64,000 nucleotides of DNA, taken from NCBI RefSeq assembly GCF_007991335.1, contig NZ_BJYD01000017.1:186001-250000 (forward strand). The letters run 5' to 3'. The DNA is from Halobacillus faecis. Lineage in GTDB: Bacteria; Bacillota; Bacilli; Bacillales; Halobacillaceae. The translations under genes were made by a program, and so were the position numbers. The notes under the pieces are model-generated. The model was not told where the DNA came from. It ran no database searches and saw only the letters and a list, made by a program, of their open reading frames with translations. Shown in pieces: positions 32,183 to 44,358 of the stretch (position 1 is the first letter of the stretch; each line of letters starts with the position of its first letter).

Positions 32183-33427
32183 TGAACGTCCGATATCTCT
32201 TCGATAGAAAAAGTCGCTCTGATTCTCAAATGGCCGGAGCGATTGATACGTACGGTCCAGCGCTTGCGCCAAGTCTTCTCCTTTATTTCCAATCAAAAGG
32301 ACGCGCCCGCCGCTGGATACATACTTCCCGTCTTCCCAGGCTGTCCCTGCGTGAACGACAAAACCGCCTTCTGCCACTTCCACCTCAGGTAACGGACGCC
32401 TTTTTTCATAGGCTCCTGGATAGCCCTCGGAAGCGACAACCACACCCGCGCAAACACCCTCCGACCATGTCAGGTCAGGATTTTTCCCATCCAGCACATC
32501 GATCATCACTTGCAGGAGATCATTTTCTAACAAAGGCAAAACAACCTGTGTCTCTGGATCTCCGAATCGCGCGTTGAACTCGATCACCTTCGGACCTACG
32601 GAAGTTTCGATCAGTCCTGCATACAATATACCTGTAAACGGCCTGCCTTCCTTCACCATCGCTGCCGCTACCGGCTTCAAGATTTCCTCGACGGCAAACG
32701 CGTACGACCAATTATTCAATTCCTGCACAGGCGCAAAAGCACCCATCCCGCCCGTATTCGGACCCTGGTCTCCGTCATAAGCCCGCTTATGGTCTTTCGC
32801 AGGAATCATTGGATAGACATTCGTCCCATTAACAAATGCCATTAACGAAAACTCATCCCCTGCCAAAAACTCTTCTACAACGATTTCCCGGCTCGCATCG
32901 CCGAATTGTCCATTTCTAAGCATGTCTTCCGCTGCTGAGAGCGCTTCGTCCACGGTTTCAGCAACAACGACACCTTTTCCTGCAGCCAGACCGTCCGCCT
33001 TTACGACAATCGGCGCTCCCTTTTCTTTAATGTAAGCCTGAGCAGCTTCCACATCCGAAAAGGCTTCATATCCAGCCGTCGGAATCTCGTATTCTTGCAT
33101 CAGTTGTTTGGCAAAATGCTTACTTCCTTCAATAAGAGCAGCCGCTTTGGTCGGACCAAACACCGGCAGATCCGCTTCCTGGAAAGCATCCACCAATCCA
33201 TCAAGCAAAGGGTTTTCCGGTCCTACCACGGTCAGTTCCACATTGTTCTCCCGAGCAAAAGCAACCAGCCCGTCAAAATCCTGCTCACTCGTATCAATGC
33301 ATTCAGCCATCTGACTCATCCCTGCGTTTCCCGGGGCAGCGAAAATGCGATCCACCTGATCACTTTCTACGAATTTTTGCACAAGGCTATGCTCACGGCC
33401 ACCTCGACCGACGACCAATACGTTCAT
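32144..33427 (-). CDS. purD: Phosphoribosylamine-glycine ligase
   Basis: The 427-residue ATP-grasp enzyme of step 2 of IMP synthesis: phosphoribosylamine plus glycine plus ATP to GAR. Motifs: VVGRGGREHSLVQKF at the start, KADGLAAGKGVVVA near 142-155, and NTGGMGAF with the metal-binding EFNARFGDPETQ near 285. It is the last gene of the pur operon, starting 18 bp after purH. Its 3' end overlaps the convergent EYxxD gene. Confidence 0.97.
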   Translation of the reverse strand: MNVLVVGRGGREHSLVQKFVESDQVDRIFAAPGNAGMSQMAECIDTSEQDFDGLVAFARENNVELTVVGPENPLLDGLVDAFQEADLPVFGPTKAAALIEGSKHFAKQLMQEYEIPTAGYEAFSDVEAAQAYIKEKGAPIVVKADGLAAGKGVVVAETVDEALSAAEDMLRNGQFGDASREIVVEEFLAGDEFSLMAFVNGTNVYPMIPAKDHKRAYDGDQGPNTGGMGAFAPVQELNNWSYAFAVEEILKPVAAAMVKEGRPFTGILYAGLIETSVGPKVIEFNARFGDPETQVVLPLLENDLLQVMIDVLDGKNPDLTWSEGVCAGVVVASEGYPGAYEKRRPLPEVEVAEGGFVVHAGTAWEDGKYVSSGGRVLLIGNKGEDLAQALDRTYQSLRPFENQSDFFYRRDIGRSSVSSAAPHADVE

Positions 33428-33445
33428 AAGACTCCACCCTTTCGA

Positions 33446-34978
33446 TTAGTGTTTGAAGTGACGCATTCTTGTAAAGACCATCGCGATGCCATGTTTGTTG
33501 CAGGCATCAATGGAATCTTGATCACGCTTAGAACCACCAGGCTGTATAATCGCCGTAACACCTGCTTCCGCTGCAGCTTCAACGGTATCTGGCATCGGGA
33601 AAAAGGCATCGGACGCCATGATGCTGCCTTCCGCTTTCTCACCTGCCTGCTCAAAAGCGATTTTCGCAGCACCGACACGGTTCATCTGTCCCGCACCGAC
33701 ACCGAGCGTACGGTCACCTTTGGCTACAACGATGGCATTGGACTTCACATGTTTGACGACTTTCCAACCAAGCTTCAAATCTTCAAGCTCCCGCTTGGAA
33801 GGCCCACGTTCTGTCGCCACTTCAAGCTCCACATCATCAAGTGAACCTTCATCAGCATCCTGTATAAGCAACCCGCCATTAACGGTCACAAGCTTATGAG
33901 CCGGACGATCCGCTTTTTTCATATCCACTTTCAACAGACGCAAGTTTTTCTTCGTTGTCAGGATATCAAGCGCTTCTTGACTGAAAGATGGAGCGATGAT
34001 GATCTCAAGGAAGATCTCTTTCAATTTCGCCGCTGTATCGGCATCGACTTCCCTGTTCAAGGCGACGATTCCACCGAAAATCGATACAGGATCGCCTTCA
34101 TACGCTTTAACGTAAGCGTCATACAAGTTTTCTCCTACTCCCACGCCACATGGGTTCATATGTTTAACTGCGACAGCTGCCGGCTGGTTGAACTCAAGAA
34201 CCACTTCAAGGGCGGCGTTGGCATCTTGAATGTTGTTGTAGGAAAGCTCTTTTCCGTTCAGCTGTTCCGCTTCAGCAAGCGATGTCCCTCCAAAGTTCGC
34301 TTTCTTATAAAAAGCAGCCGTCTGGTGCGGGTTTTCTCCATAACGTAAGGATTGAACTTTTTCATAAGTGACCGAATACGTCTCTGGAAATGGCTCTTCT
34401 GTCAAACCGGAAAAGTATTCCGCAATCATTGCATCGTAATTGGCGGTATGACGGAACACTTTGGCTGCAAGCTTACGGCGGGACTCATAAGAAAGGGCAT
34501 CGTTTTTGAGACCTTCATAGACCTCTTCATAATCGGCCGGGTCCACGACGACTGCGACATCCTCAAAACTCTTCGCTGCAGAACGAAGCATCGTCGGTCC
34601 ACCAATATCGATGTTTTCAATCGCATCCGCTTCCGTGACGTCTTCTTTCGCAATCGTTTCTTTGAATGGGTACAAGTTGACGGCGACAAGTTCGATCGTC
34701 TCAATGCTTAGTTCCTCAAGCTGCTTCATATGCTCTTCATTTGAGCGTTTTGCGAGTAACCCACCATGGACCGAAGGGTGAAGCGTCTTCACACGTCCGT
34801 CCATGATTTCCGGAAATTCAGTCACCTCGGAAATGGATTGTACCGGAATACCGGCTTCTTCGATGGTCCGCTTCGTGCCACCAGTAGAAATGAGCTCATA
34901 GTCGAGTTCATGAAGTTTTTTTGCAAAGTCAGTTAATCCTTGTTTATTGGAAACGCTCAGTAGGGCACGTTTTTTCAT
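33446..34978 (-). CDS. purH: AICAR formyltransferase / IMP cyclohydrolase
   Basis: The 510-residue bifunctional enzyme of the last two steps to IMP. The N-terminal cyclohydrolase domain opens with the MGS-like [19 protein letters not shown]. The formyltransferase domain carries the active-site Lys and His region [12 protein letters not shown] near 265-276 and ends with [16 protein letters not shown]-like sequence. Its start overlaps the purN stop by four bases (ATGA). Confidence 0.97.
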   Translation of the reverse strand: MKKRALLSVSNKQGLTDFAKKLHELDYELISTGGTKRTIEEAGIPVQSISEVTEFPEIMDGRVKTLHPSVHGGLLAKRSNEEHMKQLEELSIETIELVAVNLYPFKETIAKEDVTEADAIENIDIGGPTMLRSAAKSFEDVAVVVDPADYEEVYEGLKNDALSYESRRKLAAKVFRHTANYDAMIAEYFSGLTEEPFPETYSVTYEKVQSLRYGENPHQTAAFYKKANFGGTSLAEAEQLNGKELSYNNIQDANAALEVVLEFNQPAAVAVKHMNPCGVGVGENLYDAYVKAYEGDPVSIFGGIVALNREVDADTAAKLKEIFLEIIIAPSFSQEALDILTTKKNLRLLKVDMKKADRPAHKLVTVNGGLLIQDADEGSLDDVELEVATERGPSKRELEDLKLGWKVVKHVKSNAIVVAKGDRTLGVGAGQMNRVGAAKIAFEQAGEKAEGSIMASDAFFPMPDTVEAAAEAGVTAIIQPGGSKRDQDSIDACNKHGIAMVFTRMRHFKH

Positions 34979-35553
34979 AGAGATTCCTCCTTGATGAATA
35001 GTGATTGAATCACTTGTGGGTAAAGACGGTGTTCAACCGCCTGAATTTTATTTTTCACATCATCCGCTGTATCGTTTTCTTCTATATGAATGGGTTCCTG
35101 GGCGATGATCGGTCCTGTATCCATACCAGCATCGACATAATGAACCGTCACACCGGTCACTTTCACTTTTTTCTCCAGGGCTTGACCGATGGCATCTTTC
35201 CCCGGAAACGCTGGAAGCAGGGAAGGGTGGATATTGATGATTCGACGTTCATATGGCTTCAATAATGTCGGGCCGATCAGCCGCATGTACCCGGCGAGGA
35301 CGATAAATTCAATCCCCCGCTGCCGGCAGTCATCAAGTACCGCCTGCTCATACGCGGCTTTATCTGTAAAACTTTTTGCCCGGTAAACGACGGTATCGAT
35401 TTCATGCTTCTGTGCCTTTTCGATGACAGGGGCACCGATGCGGTCACAGACGAGCAAGGCAATGTTCGCTTCAAGCTCTCCAGATTCCACTTTGCTGACG
35501 ATCGCATCGAAATTCGAACCCGTACCGGAGGCGAAGACAGCGATGTTGATCAT
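34975..35553 (-). CDS. purN: Phosphoribosylglycinamide formyltransferase
   Basis: A 192-residue 10-formyl-THF-dependent GAR transformylase (step 3). The substrate loop [11 protein letters not shown] is at 8-18; the catalytic residues are in [12 protein letters not shown] (His) and [12 protein letters not shown] (Asp). It overlaps both purM and purH by four bases, showing tight translational coupling. Confidence 0.97.
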   Translation of the reverse strand: MINIAVFASGTGSNFDAIVSKVESGELEANIALLVCDRIGAPVIEKAQKHEIDTVVYRAKSFTDKAAYEQAVLDDCRQRGIEFIVLAGYMRLIGPTLLKPYERRIINIHPSLLPAFPGKDAIGQALEKKVKVTGVTVHYVDAGMDTGPIIAQEPIHIEENDTADDVKNKIQAVEHRLYPQVIQSLFIKEESL

Positions 35554-36554
35554 ATCCCCTGCACTCCTTCGTCGTTCGTCACTTTTCCAATGACAACCGC
35601 ATCATCACACGCACCGAAAGCGGCGTTCACATCAGAAGGATCAAGCACGACGACCATTCCGATGCCCATATTGAATACACCGAACATTTCCTCATCGCTG
35701 ATTGTCCCTTTTTCCTGTAAAAAGCGGAACACCTCAGGCACCTGCCAGCTTTCGGTGTCGATTTCACACCCAAGTCCTTCGGGCAGGGTTCGTGGAAGGT
35801 TCTCGTAAAATCCTCCTCCGGTAATGTGTGCGATGCCTTTGATGGTGGTGTTCTTCTTCAGCGATTGAATCTCAGGAACATAAATCCGTGTCGGAGTCAG
35901 CAGAACCTCTCCAAGTGTCCGGGCCCAGCCCGCCGGTACCGTATCAAGGTCCAGGTCTGCGATGAGTTTCCTGACAAGAGAAAAACCGTTCGAGTGGACA
36001 CCGGAGGAAGGAAGACCAACTAAAACGTCTCCTTCTTTGATCTCAGAACCTGTGATGATCTGCTCCTTATCGGCCATTCCCACGACAAAGCCGGCGAGGT
36101 CGTATTCATCCGCCTCATACATGCCGGGCATTTCCGCCGTTTCACCACCGACTAAAGCAGCACCGGACTGTTCACAGCCATCCGATATTCCTTTGACGAT
36201 CTGCTCAATCCGCGCAGGATCATTTTTTCCACACGCAATGTAATCCAGGAACAAGAGCGGATCTGCGCCCTGGGCGACGATATCGTTGACACACATGGCG
36301 ACAACATCTACCCCAATTGTATCATGCTGATCCATCTCGAACGCCAGCTTCAATTTCGTTCCGACTCCGTCCGTTCCTGTCACAAGGACAGGTTGTTCAT
36401 AGCTCATACCGCTCAAGTCAAACAACCCGGCGAAAGAACCAAGTCCCCCCATCACTTCCGGACGCATGGTGCGGGCGACATGCTTTTTCATCCGCTCGAC
36501 CGCTTCGTAACCAGCTTCGACATCGACGCCCGCCTGTTTATACGATTGACTCAT
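35550..36554 (-). CDS. purM: Phosphoribosylformylglycinamidine cyclo-ligase
   Basis: A 334-residue AIR synthetase (step 5), ATP-dependent ring closure of FGAM. The signature [14 protein letters not shown] near 61-74, the DxxAMCVNDI segment and the late [12 protein letters not shown] are present. It follows purF by 12 bp and has an AGGGAAG ribosome site. Confidence 0.97.
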   Translation of the reverse strand: MSQSYKQAGVDVEAGYEAVERMKKHVARTMRPEVMGGLGSFAGLFDLSGMSYEQPVLVTGTDGVGTKLKLAFEMDQHDTIGVDVVAMCVNDIVAQGADPLLFLDYIACGKNDPARIEQIVKGISDGCEQSGAALVGGETAEMPGMYEADEYDLAGFVVGMADKEQIITGSEIKEGDVLVGLPSSGVHSNGFSLVRKLIADLDLDTVPAGWARTLGEVLLTPTRIYVPEIQSLKKNTTIKGIAHITGGGFYENLPRTLPEGLGCEIDTESWQVPEVFRFLQEKGTISDEEMFGVFNMGIGMVVVLDPSDVNAAFGACDDAVVIGKVTNDEGVQGI

Positions 36555-36566
36555 CTCGCTTCCCTC

Positions 36567-37979
36567 CTATGCTTTTTCATATGGATGCATGGTATTTGGA
36601 TAAATTTCCGTTGGGTAATTGCCGGTAAAACACGCCATACAACCGCCGTGCTTCAAAGACTCTTCCCCCTGATAAATGCTGTTGTTCAATCCTTGTACAG
36701 ATAAAAAAGCAAGGCTGTCCGCGCCGATCTGTTCTTCCATTTCCTCGACGGAATTGTTCGCGGCGATCAGTTCGCCGCTGTTGGATGTATCAATGCCATA
36801 GTAGCAAGGGTTTTTAATCGGAGGAGACGCAATCCTCACGTGGACTTCTTTCGCTCCCGCTTCCTTCAACATTTTCACGATTCGCCGACTCGTCGTCCCC
36901 CTCACGATGGAATCATCGACCATGACGACCTTTTTCCCCTCGACAATCCCTCGGACAGCAGAAAGCTTCATTTTCACTCCTTGTTCGCGGAGTTCCTGGG
37001 ACGGCTGAATGAACGTACGGCCGACATAGCGGTTTTTGATTAAACCGAGCTCATAAGGAATACCGGAAGCTTCCGCATAACCGATGGCTGCCGAAATACT
37101 TGAATCAGGCACACCTGTTACGACGTCCGCATCAATCGGAGCTTCTTCTGCCAGCGATTTGCCCATCCGTTTGCGGGAGGCGTGGACATTCTTTCCATCA
37201 AGGTTGCTGTCGGGTCTTGAAAAGTAGACATATTCCATGGAACAGAGCGTGCGTTGAATCGGAGCAGAAAACCGTTTCGATTCGATCCCCTCATCCGATA
37301 TAATCAGCAGCTCACCAGGATCGATTTCCCTGTCATACTCGGCACCAACTACATCGAAGGCGCAGGTTTCTGAAGAGACAACCCATGATTCCCCAAGATG
37401 GCCAAGACTGAGTGGACGCAATCCACGCGGGTCATTGGCAACAAACATGCGGTCCTCAGTCATAACGAGAAAAGCATACGCACCTTTGATCATCGACAGA
37501 GCTTCCATGATCGCCTGCTCGAGAGGCAGATGGCGCGCGCGTTTGATTAAGTGGGCGACCACTTCAGTATCCGACGTCGTCTGCAGAATGCTCCCCTGCG
37601 CCTCCAGCTGATTTTTCAACGCCTGGGCGTTCACAAGGTTTCCATTATGAGCAAGGGCCAATCCGCCTGTCTGAGAACGGAAGTGGAGCGGCTGAATGTT
37701 TTCATAGCCGCCATCCCCTGCCGTTGCGTAGCGCACGTGACCAATTGAAGCATGACCACTCAAGTCCTCGAGCTGGTTTTCAGAGAAAACTTCATTGATC
37801 AGGCCGTGCCCTTTTGCGAGCTTCAACTGTTCCCCGTCCGTTGTGACAATGCCCGCTCCCTCCTGACCTCGGTGTTGGAGGGCATGCAAACCGTAATACG
37901 TCAGCTGGGCTGAATCCTGATGGCCCCAGACGCCAAAAATGCCGCATTCTTCATTTAAACCTTTGATTTCAGCAAGCAT
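36567..37979 (-). CDS. purF: Amidophosphoribosyltransferase
   Basis: The first committed enzyme of purine synthesis: PRPP plus glutamine to phosphoribosylamine. I use the ATG at 37979 because AAAGGAG precedes it and it gives the known Bacillus start [12 protein letters not shown], an 11-residue propeptide before the N-terminal nucleophile Cys12; the frame's earlier ATG at 37997 has no ribosome site. The PRPP-binding loop [13 protein letters not shown] is near 340. A 4Fe-4S set of Cys near the C-terminus (with GGCMACF) is typical of the Bacillus type. It overlaps the 3' end of purL by 25 bases. Confidence 0.96.
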   Translation of the reverse strand: MLAEIKGLNEECGIFGVWGHQDSAQLTYYGLHALQHRGQEGAGIVTTDGEQLKLAKGHGLINEVFSENQLEDLSGHASIGHVRYATAGDGGYENIQPLHFRSQTGGLALAHNGNLVNAQALKNQLEAQGSILQTTSDTEVVAHLIKRARHLPLEQAIMEALSMIKGAYAFLVMTEDRMFVANDPRGLRPLSLGHLGESWVVSSETCAFDVVGAEYDREIDPGELLIISDEGIESKRFSAPIQRTLCSMEYVYFSRPDSNLDGKNVHASRKRMGKSLAEEAPIDADVVTGVPDSSISAAIGYAEASGIPYELGLIKNRYVGRTFIQPSQELREQGVKMKLSAVRGIVEGKKVVMVDDSIVRGTTSRRIVKMLKEAGAKEVHVRIASPPIKNPCYYGIDTSNSGELIAANNSVEEMEEQIGADSLAFLSVQGLNNSIYQGEESLKHGGCMACFTGNYPTEIYPNTMHPYEKA

Positions 37980-40180
37980 CCGATCGCTCCTTTCCAAGCT
38001 TCTTTCAGCACTGATGTCTTTTCTTCCAGAACGACGCCTTCCTGCTTGATTCTGTACACCCCGTTTTCCGTCACGGTTCCGATCAGACGAGCGTCTGTAA
38101 CACTCTGTTCGAACGCTCCCTTTTGTTCAGGGGCTACCGTGACGACAAAACGTGACTGCGATTCTGCAAACAGCGCTGCGACTGGCTCCCCTTCAAGCGT
38201 CACCTCACAACCGAACTCATTTTCAAACAGCTTTTCAGCAAGGGCGACAGATAAACCGCCTTCTGACACGTCATGGGCAGAGACGACCAGTCCTGCGCGA
38301 ATCGCTGTCAGCAGCTGCTTTTGACGGTTATACTCTGTCTTTAGATTGATGGAAGGGGCTTTTCCGAAATGCTTTCCTTCAAGCATGCCCTGCAGTTCAC
38401 TGCCACCGAATTCTGCCTGCGTCTCTCCGATGACGTAAATCAAATCCCCGGCGTTCTGAGCATGGGAACGCGTGATATGTTGGACATCATCAATCAAGCC
38501 GACCATGCCAACGATTGGAGTCGGGTAAATCGCCTGACCTCCGAATGATTCGTTATACAAGCTAACATTCCCACCGATGACAGGCGTTTCAAGGTCACGG
38601 CACGCCTCGCTCATGCCGTCGACGCTTTTTTCCATCTGCCAAAAGATTTCCGGGTTTTCTGGTGACCCGAAGTTGAGCCCGTCTGTAATTCCCAGTGGAC
38701 GACCACCGGAGCAGACAATGTTTCTCGCCGCTTCAGCGACCGCAATTTTCCCACCGACTTCAGGATCGACATAGAGATAGCGGGAGTTACAGTCGGTCGT
38801 CATCGCAAGTGCCTTTTTCGTTCCACGTACGCGAAGAACGGCCGCATCGGATCCTGGAGTGACGACGGTATTCGTCTGGACCATAGAGTCGTACTGATCG
38901 TACACCCATTCTTTACTGGCGATTGTCGGCTGTTTTAATAGATTTACCAATGTCTCCCGGTAGTCTGTAATTTCCGGAATGTACTCTTCCATCCTTTGAA
39001 ACTCTTCATAATACGCAGGTACGCTGGACGGTTGATGATAGACCGGCGCATCCTCAGCAAGAGAATCAACAGGAACATCAGCAACCGTTTCCCCGTGGTG
39101 CTCGAGACGGAAGCGTTTCGTATCCGTCACTTCACCGACCGCTACCGCTTCAAGATTATACTTACGGAAGACTTTCGCAATCTCTTCTTCGCGTCCTTTT
39201 TCTACGACAAGAAGCATTCGTTCCTGAGATTCCGAGAGCATCATTTCATAGGCTGTCATATTTTCTTCACGCTGCGGGATGTGATCGAGATTCATCGTCA
39301 TCCCCGTCCCAGCTTTACTTGCCATCTCACTTGCCGATGATGTGAGACCTGCTGCCCCCATATCTTGAATACCAACAAGAGCCTCGTGCTGGATCACATC
39401 AAGACAAGCTTCAATGAGCAATTTTTCCATGAACGGATCCCCGACTTGCACAGATGGACGTTTTTCTTCGGACTCTTCCGACAACTCTTCCGATGCGAAG
39501 GTAGCACCGTGGATGCCATCACGTCCGGTTTTGGCTCCCACATACATGACCGTGTTGCCGACGCCTGCAGCGATTCCTTTTTGAATATCCTTATGATCGA
39601 TCAATCCGACACACATCGCATTAACGAGTGGATTTCCGTTGTATGCATCATCAAACTGGACTTCACCGCCAACGGTCGGCACGCCGACACAGTTGCCGTA
39701 ACCGGCGATGCCGCGGACGACTTCTTCAAAAAGATACTTCACACGCGGCTGCTGTAATGAACCGAACCTGAGCGAATTGAGAAGCGCAATCGGGCGTGCA
39801 CCCATCGAGAAGACGTCGCGTAGGATTCCTCCTACTCCTGTCGCTGCCCCTTGATAGGGTTCAACGGCGGATGGGTGGTTGTGACTTTCAATTTTGAAAA
39901 CGACAGCCTGATCATCACCGATGTCGATGATTCCTGCCCCTTCCCCAGGACCTTGAAGCACGTGTGCTCCCTCGGTCGGGAACTTTTTCAAAAGTGGTTT
40001 GGAGTTTTTATAACTACAGTGTTCCGACCACATAACAGAAAACAACCCGGTTTCCGTGTAATTCGGACGGCGACCGAGAATCGAGCGGATGGAAGCATAC
40101 TCGTCATCCTTCAGCCCCATCTCTCTATAGATGTGCTGTTCTTCGATTTGTTCTGGACTGATCTCAAGCATTGATGGCAT
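37955..40180 (-). CDS. purL: Phosphoribosylformylglycinamidine synthase, large subunit
   Basis: The 741-residue small-type PurL that works with PurQ and PurS to make FGAM from FGAR, ATP and glutamine (step 4). Motifs: [18 protein letters not shown] near 47-64 and [21 protein letters not shown]-type ATP region near 95, plus the second half's [16 protein letters not shown]. It overlaps the purQ end by 17 bases. Length agrees with the Bacillus protein. Confidence 0.97.
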   Translation of the reverse strand: MPSMLEISPEQIEEQHIYREMGLKDDEYASIRSILGRRPNYTETGLFSVMWSEHCSYKNSKPLLKKFPTEGAHVLQGPGEGAGIIDIGDDQAVVFKIESHNHPSAVEPYQGAATGVGGILRDVFSMGARPIALLNSLRFGSLQQPRVKYLFEEVVRGIAGYGNCVGVPTVGGEVQFDDAYNGNPLVNAMCVGLIDHKDIQKGIAAGVGNTVMYVGAKTGRDGIHGATFASEELSEESEEKRPSVQVGDPFMEKLLIEACLDVIQHEALVGIQDMGAAGLTSSASEMASKAGTGMTMNLDHIPQREENMTAYEMMLSESQERMLLVVEKGREEEIAKVFRKYNLEAVAVGEVTDTKRFRLEHHGETVADVPVDSLAEDAPVYHQPSSVPAYYEEFQRMEEYIPEITDYRETLVNLLKQPTIASKEWVYDQYDSMVQTNTVVTPGSDAAVLRVRGTKKALAMTTDCNSRYLYVDPEVGGKIAVAEAARNIVCSGGRPLGITDGLNFGSPENPEIFWQMEKSVDGMSEACRDLETPVIGGNVSLYNESFGGQAIYPTPIVGMVGLIDDVQHITRSHAQNAGDLIYVIGETQAEFGGSELQGMLEGKHFGKAPSINLKTEYNRQKQLLTAIRAGLVVSAHDVSEGGLSVALAEKLFENEFGCEVTLEGEPVAALFAESQSRFVVTVAPEQKGAFEQSVTDARLIGTVTENGVYRIKQEGVVLEEKTSVLKEAWKGAIGCLLKSKV

Positions 40181-40847
40181 GGTGTTCCCTCCAGTGTGTC
40201 AAAATCGATTCAAATAGACGAAGACCGTCATCATGACCAAGAAGCGCTTCGACCGCCCGCTCCGGGTGTGGCATCATGCCGAGCACATTTCCTTGTTCAT
40301 TCGTAATACCGGCAATATCTCCGACGGACCCGTTCGGGTTCTGGTCATACGTAAATACGATCTGCTTGTTGTTTTGAAGCTTCTGAAGCGTTTCTTCGTC
40401 ACAAAAATAATTGCCGTCTCCGTGCGCGATCGGAATTTGGATTTTTTCCTTTTCCTCGTATTGACGGGTGAACATGGTATCCGCATTCTCGACAGTCAAT
40501 GTTTCGAAATGGCACATGAACTTGAGCTTTTCATTCGGAAGCATCGCACCTGGCAGAAGACCCATTTCGAGAAGGATTTGGAATCCGTTGCAGACGCCAA
40601 GGACTGGTTTTCCTGCCTCAGCCGCTTCCCTGATTTGTGTGATGACATCAGCCGTCGAGGCAATGGCACCAGAACGCAGGTAGTCACCATAGGAGAAGCC
40701 GCCCGGCAGTAGAATCCCATCATAGTTTGCTAGATTCGCTTCCTTATACCAGACAAGATCGGCTTCTGCTCCAAGCTGATCTTTCACAGCGAAGTACATG
40801 TCACGGTCACAATTCGATCCTGGAAAAACGATGACAGCGAATTTCAC
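40164..40847 (-). CDS. purQ: FGAM synthase glutaminase subunit
   Basis: A 227-residue class I glutamine amidotransferase giving ammonia to PurL. I set the start at the GTG at 40847 ([15 protein letters not shown] follows), which has a GAGGAGG site and lies 1 bp after the purS stop; the longer frame to 40955 would run through purS. The nucleophile Cys is in LGVCNGFQ near 86, and the His/Glu pair is in MPHPERAVE near 196-204. Confidence 0.96.
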   Translation of the reverse strand: MKFAVIVFPGSNCDRDMYFAVKDQLGAEADLVWYKEANLANYDGILLPGGFSYGDYLRSGAIASTADVITQIREAAEAGKPVLGVCNGFQILLEMGLLPGAMLPNEKLKFMCHFETLTVENADTMFTRQYEEKEKIQIPIAHGDGNYFCDEETLQKLQNNKQIVFTYDQNPNGSVGDIAGITNEQGNVLGMMPHPERAVEALLGHDDGLRLFESILTHWREHHAINA

Positions 40848-40848
40848 G

Positions 40849-41094
40849 TTAACCCGCCTCCTCAATCGTGTAGCTGTAATTTTCAATGACAGGGTTGGCA
40901 AGAAGCTGGTCACACATGCGATCGATTTCCGCTTCGAGGTTGTCACTGTCTTCAACCATCACTTCCATGTATTTTCCGACGCGTACGTCCTGGACGTTGT
41001 TGTACTCCAAGGATTGAAGTGAATTGTGGACGGCTTTCCCCTGTGGATCAAGGACTCCTTCTTTCAATGTGATGTGAATCTTTACTTTGCGCAT
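40849..41094 (-). CDS. purS: FGAM synthase small subunit
   Basis: An 81-residue subunit that bridges PurQ and PurL. The first segment ([19 protein letters not shown]) and length match the family. It overlaps the purC end by 13 bases and is followed by purQ after a 1-bp gap. Confidence 0.95.
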   Translation of the reverse strand: MRKVKIHITLKEGVLDPQGKAVHNSLQSLEYNNVQDVRVGKYMEVMVEDSDNLEAEIDRMCDQLLANPVIENYSYTIEEAG

Positions 41095-41804
41095 ACGCTC
41101 TCCTCCAGTCGATGTAGTATGTTTGTGTACGTATCGATCAAGTCACCGGTACTTTCCCGGAAGACGTCTTTATCCATTTTCTCGCCTGTTTCCTGGTCCC
41201 AGAGTCTGCACGTATCCGGGGAAATCTCATCAGACAGGACGATCGTGCCGTCATTGAGGCGGCCGAATTCCAATTTGAAGTCGACAAGTGTCAATCCTGC
41301 CGTGAGGAAAAGCTTTTGAAGTTCTATGTTGATGTCTAACGCCTGCTGTTTAATAAACGTGAGTTCTTGTTCCGTGATGTCCGTCAGGTGATAGGCATGG
41401 ACATCGTTGATGAGTGGGTCATTCAATTCGTCTTTCTTGTAAAACAATTCAATGATCGGTGGAGTAAAGCTCGTTTTTTCCTCAATCCCGAGCCGGCGTG
41501 TAATGCTGCCAGCCGCCTGGTTGCGGACAACGACCTCAAGAGGAATGATGTTCGTTCGTCTGACCAGTTGTTCGGTATCGTTTAGAGATTTAATAAAGTG
41601 GGTCGTAATGTTGTGCTGGTGTAAGTATTGGAATACTTTCGAGGTAATCAAGTTATTGAGGCGTCCTTTGCCTGCAAACTCGTCTTTTTTCTTGCCATTA
41701 AATGCAGTAGCGTCATCTTTATAAGATAAAACGAGCTGATCCGACTCATCCGTCGTATGATACACCCGTTTTGCTTTCCCTTCGTACAATAAAGAACCCT
41801 TCAT
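41082..41804 (-). CDS. purC: SAICAR synthetase
   Basis: A 240-residue enzyme joining CAIR and aspartate with ATP (step 8). It begins LLYEGKAKRVYHTTD and holds VVVRNQAAGS near 85-94 and LVDFKLEFGR near 180-189. A perfect palindrome lies between it and purB in the intergenic gap, so its expression might differ from that of the upstream part of the operon. Confidence 0.96.
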   Translation of the reverse strand: MKGSLLYEGKAKRVYHTTDESDQLVLSYKDDATAFNGKKKDEFAGKGRLNNLITSKVFQYLHQHNITTHFIKSLNDTEQLVRRTNIIPLEVVVRNQAAGSITRRLGIEEKTSFTPPIIELFYKKDELNDPLINDVHAYHLTDITEQELTFIKQQALDINIELQKLFLTAGLTLVDFKLEFGRLNDGTIVLSDEISPDTCRLWDQETGEKMDKDVFRESTGDLIDTYTNILHRLEESVCAK

Positions 41805-41837
41805 ACAGAAACACCTCGCTAAGGAATTGGGATTTTT

Positions 41838-41880
41838 TGTATGACCTGGTACACCAGTTTCTGGTGTACCAGGTCATACA
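41838..41880. repeat. Perfect 20-bp inverted repeat between purB and purC
   Basis: The left arm (41838-41857) and right arm (41861-41880) are exact complements with a TTT loop. On the transcribed strand it is not followed by a T-run. The left arm recurs at 27537-27555, so it is a dispersed repeat. It would form a very stable hairpin in pur mRNA. Confidence 0.85.
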
Positions 41881-41927
41881 GTATTTTCCATTATATTACC
41901 TTCATCTCACCGTTATCTTTCCTCTAT

Positions 41928-43220
41928 CTACAGGCCGATGCGGTCGAAGATACGGTCGACTTGTTTCAGGTGGTGCTTGTAGTCAAAGCAGGCATCCAGC
42001 TGTTCTTTGGACAGGGTGGATGTGATCTTATCATCCGCTTCAATCAGCTCACGGAACGGAATGCCGCGCTCCCAGGCTTCCATAGCTTTCGGCTGGACGA
42101 GGTCGTACGCTTCTTCGCGCACGAGACCTTCATCGATGAGCGTCAGCAATACACGTTGGGAGAAGATGAGTCCGTATGTTTTCTCCATATTTTCCTGCAT
42201 CCGTTCAGGGAAGACCGTCAAGTTCTTCACGATGTTGCCAAAACGGTTCAACATGTAATTCAAAGCGATCGTTGCATCAGGCAGGATAATACGCTCGGCG
42301 GAAGAGTGAGAAATATCACGTTCATGCCAAAGCGGTACATTTTCAAAGGCCGTCAGCATATTACCGCGCAGCACGCGTGCCATTCCTGTCATATTTTCAG
42401 AACCGATCGGATTGCGTTTGTGTGGCATCGCTGAGGATCCTTTTTGACCTTTAGCGAAAAATTCCTCAACTTCACGCGTTTCCGTTTTTTGCAGCCCACG
42501 GATTTCCACCGCGATTTTCTCAATGGAAGTAGCAACCAAAGCAAGTGTGGAAACATAATGAGCATGACGATCACGCTGCAACGTCTGTGTTGAAACTGGA
42601 GCCGGCTTCAGGCCAAGCTTTTCACACACATATTCTTCAACAAAAGGATCGATGTTCGCATACGTTCCGACCGCTCCAGAAAGCTTCCCGAACTGGATAT
42701 GCTCCATCGCAAGGTCCAAACGCTCTAAGTTACGTTTCATTTCTTCATAATATAAGGCGAGCTTCAGTCCAAATGTCGTCGGCTCAGCATGAACGCCGTG
42801 GGTGCGTCCCATCATGACCGTGTGTTTGTGTTCCTTCGCCTTTTCACCAAGGATTTCGATGAAGTTGACGAGATCTTTGCGGATGATTTCATTCGCCTGC
42901 TTCAATTGATAGGAGAGCGCCGTGTCTACAACGTCTGTCGAAGTCAGCCCGTAGTGCACCCACTTGCGTTCTTCTCCGACCGTTTCAGAAACGGCACGAG
43001 TGAAGGCTACCACGTCGTGACGGGTTTCTGCTTCAATTTCGTGAATACGGTCGATGGAGAAGGAAGCACCCTCGCGAAGCTTCTGCACGTCTTCTTTCGG
43101 GATGACCCCAAGTTCACTCCAGGCTTCACACGCTAAAAGTTCAACCTCAAGCCAGGCCTGGTATCTATTTTCTTCTGTCCAAATTGCACCCATTTCCGGG
43201 CGTGTATAACGTTCGATCAT
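41928..43220 (-). CDS. purB: Adenylosuccinate lyase
   Basis: A 430-residue fumarase-superfamily enzyme that acts twice: on SAICAR in IMP synthesis and on adenylosuccinate in AMP synthesis. The superfamily signature [11 protein letters not shown] is near 262-272; the catalytic His region [13 protein letters not shown] is near 135-147. It starts with the family's [14 protein letters not shown]. It follows purK by 10 bp. Confidence 0.97.
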   Translation of the reverse strand: MIERYTRPEMGAIWTEENRYQAWLEVELLACEAWSELGVIPKEDVQKLREGASFSIDRIHEIEAETRHDVVAFTRAVSETVGEERKWVHYGLTSTDVVDTALSYQLKQANEIIRKDLVNFIEILGEKAKEHKHTVMMGRTHGVHAEPTTFGLKLALYYEEMKRNLERLDLAMEHIQFGKLSGAVGTYANIDPFVEEYVCEKLGLKPAPVSTQTLQRDRHAHYVSTLALVATSIEKIAVEIRGLQKTETREVEEFFAKGQKGSSAMPHKRNPIGSENMTGMARVLRGNMLTAFENVPLWHERDISHSSAERIILPDATIALNYMLNRFGNIVKNLTVFPERMQENMEKTYGLIFSQRVLLTLIDEGLVREEAYDLVQPKAMEAWERGIPFRELIEADDKITSTLSKEQLDACFDYKHHLKQVDRIFDRIGL

Positions 43221-43230
43221 TGTCTTCCTC

Positions 43231-44358
43231 CTACCATAAATGGATCTGATTTTCTGTGATGCGTTTGTCGATTTCTTCTAAGTTGTCACCAACAAAGGTG
43301 ATGTGCCCCATTTTTCGGGTCTGACGGGCTTCTTTCTTTCCGTAGTCATGAAAATGAAAGCCGTGGTAATATTCCAGACGATCCAGCAAAATGCCCCGGT
43401 GTTTGCCGAGCACGTTCACCATCACCGCTGCGCCGAACGAATGGACCGGTAACAGCGGGAGACCGCAAATGGCACGGATGTGCTGTTCAAATTGCGATAC
43501 GCTGCACGCTTCAATCGTATAATGGCCGGAATTGTGAGGACGCGGAGCCATCTCGTTGATGAATATGTCATCACCCTTCACGAACATTTCCACAGCGAAT
43601 GTACCGACCACTCCGATTCGTTCAGCCAAAACTTCAACCGCTTCACGGGCGCGCTCTTCCAAATGACCAGGAACAGTTGCCGGAACTCTTGATTCATGCA
43701 AAATGTGGTTCTTATGGATATTTTCTGCAATCGGGAACGGGATGATACGCCCATCCATTCCTCTTGTGAACACTTGAGAAATTTCAAGATCGAATTCAAG
43801 CCACTGCTCTACAATGTACGTGCCGCCTTCTTTCATAAAAGTGCGGACATCTTCGAGATGCGTTTCATCTTCGATTTTCTGCTGTCCCTTGCCATCATAG
43901 CCGCCGCTGACCCTCTTGATGACAGCAGGGTAGCCTGTGACCTCCAGCGCGTGCGCTACCTCTTCAAAAGTGTTCACGATGCGATACTCAGGAACCGACA
44001 GTCCAGCATCGACGGCGACTTCCTTCTCTTTCGCCCTGTTTTGGGTCACCTCAAGCGCGAATGCTCCTTGCGGCAGCTTCTCTTTTTCTTCAAAAAGCCG
44101 GGCCACATGGAGATCGACGTTTTCAAATTCGTAGGTGATCACGTCACTGACCGTACTCAATCGCTCCGCCGCTTCCAAGTCATCGTATGCAGCGACGATG
44201 TGTTCCTCGGCAATTGAGGCACAAGGACAATTTTCTGCAGGATCAAGCACGGCGATTCGATAGCCCATATGTCTTGCAGCGACAGCCATCATCCGGCCGA
44301 GCTGTCCGCCTCCTAGAATTCCGATTGTTCTTCCTGGTCGAATCACTTCAGTTTTCAC
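43231..44358 (-). CDS. purK: N5-carboxyaminoimidazole ribonucleotide synthetase
   Basis: A 375-residue ATP-grasp enzyme converting AIR, bicarbonate and ATP to N5-[19 protein letters not shown] starts the first domain; the ATP-grasp core contains [14 protein letters not shown]; and [17 protein letters not shown] is the late signature. It overlaps the purE 3' end by 11 bases. Confidence 0.97.
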   Translation of the reverse strand: MKTEVIRPGRTIGILGGGQLGRMMAVAARHMGYRIAVLDPAENCPCASIAEEHIVAAYDDLEAAERLSTVSDVITYEFENVDLHVARLFEEKEKLPQGAFALEVTQNRAKEKEVAVDAGLSVPEYRIVNTFEEVAHALEVTGYPAVIKRVSGGYDGKGQQKIEDETHLEDVRTFMKEGGTYIVEQWLEFDLEISQVFTRGMDGRIIPFPIAENIHKNHILHESRVPATVPGHLEERAREAVEVLAERIGVVGTFAVEMFVKGDDIFINEMAPRPHNSGHYTIEACSVSQFEQHIRAICGLPLLPVHSFGAAVMVNVLGKHRGILLDRLEYYHGFHFHDYGKKEARQTRKMGHITFVGDNLEEIDKRITENQIHLW

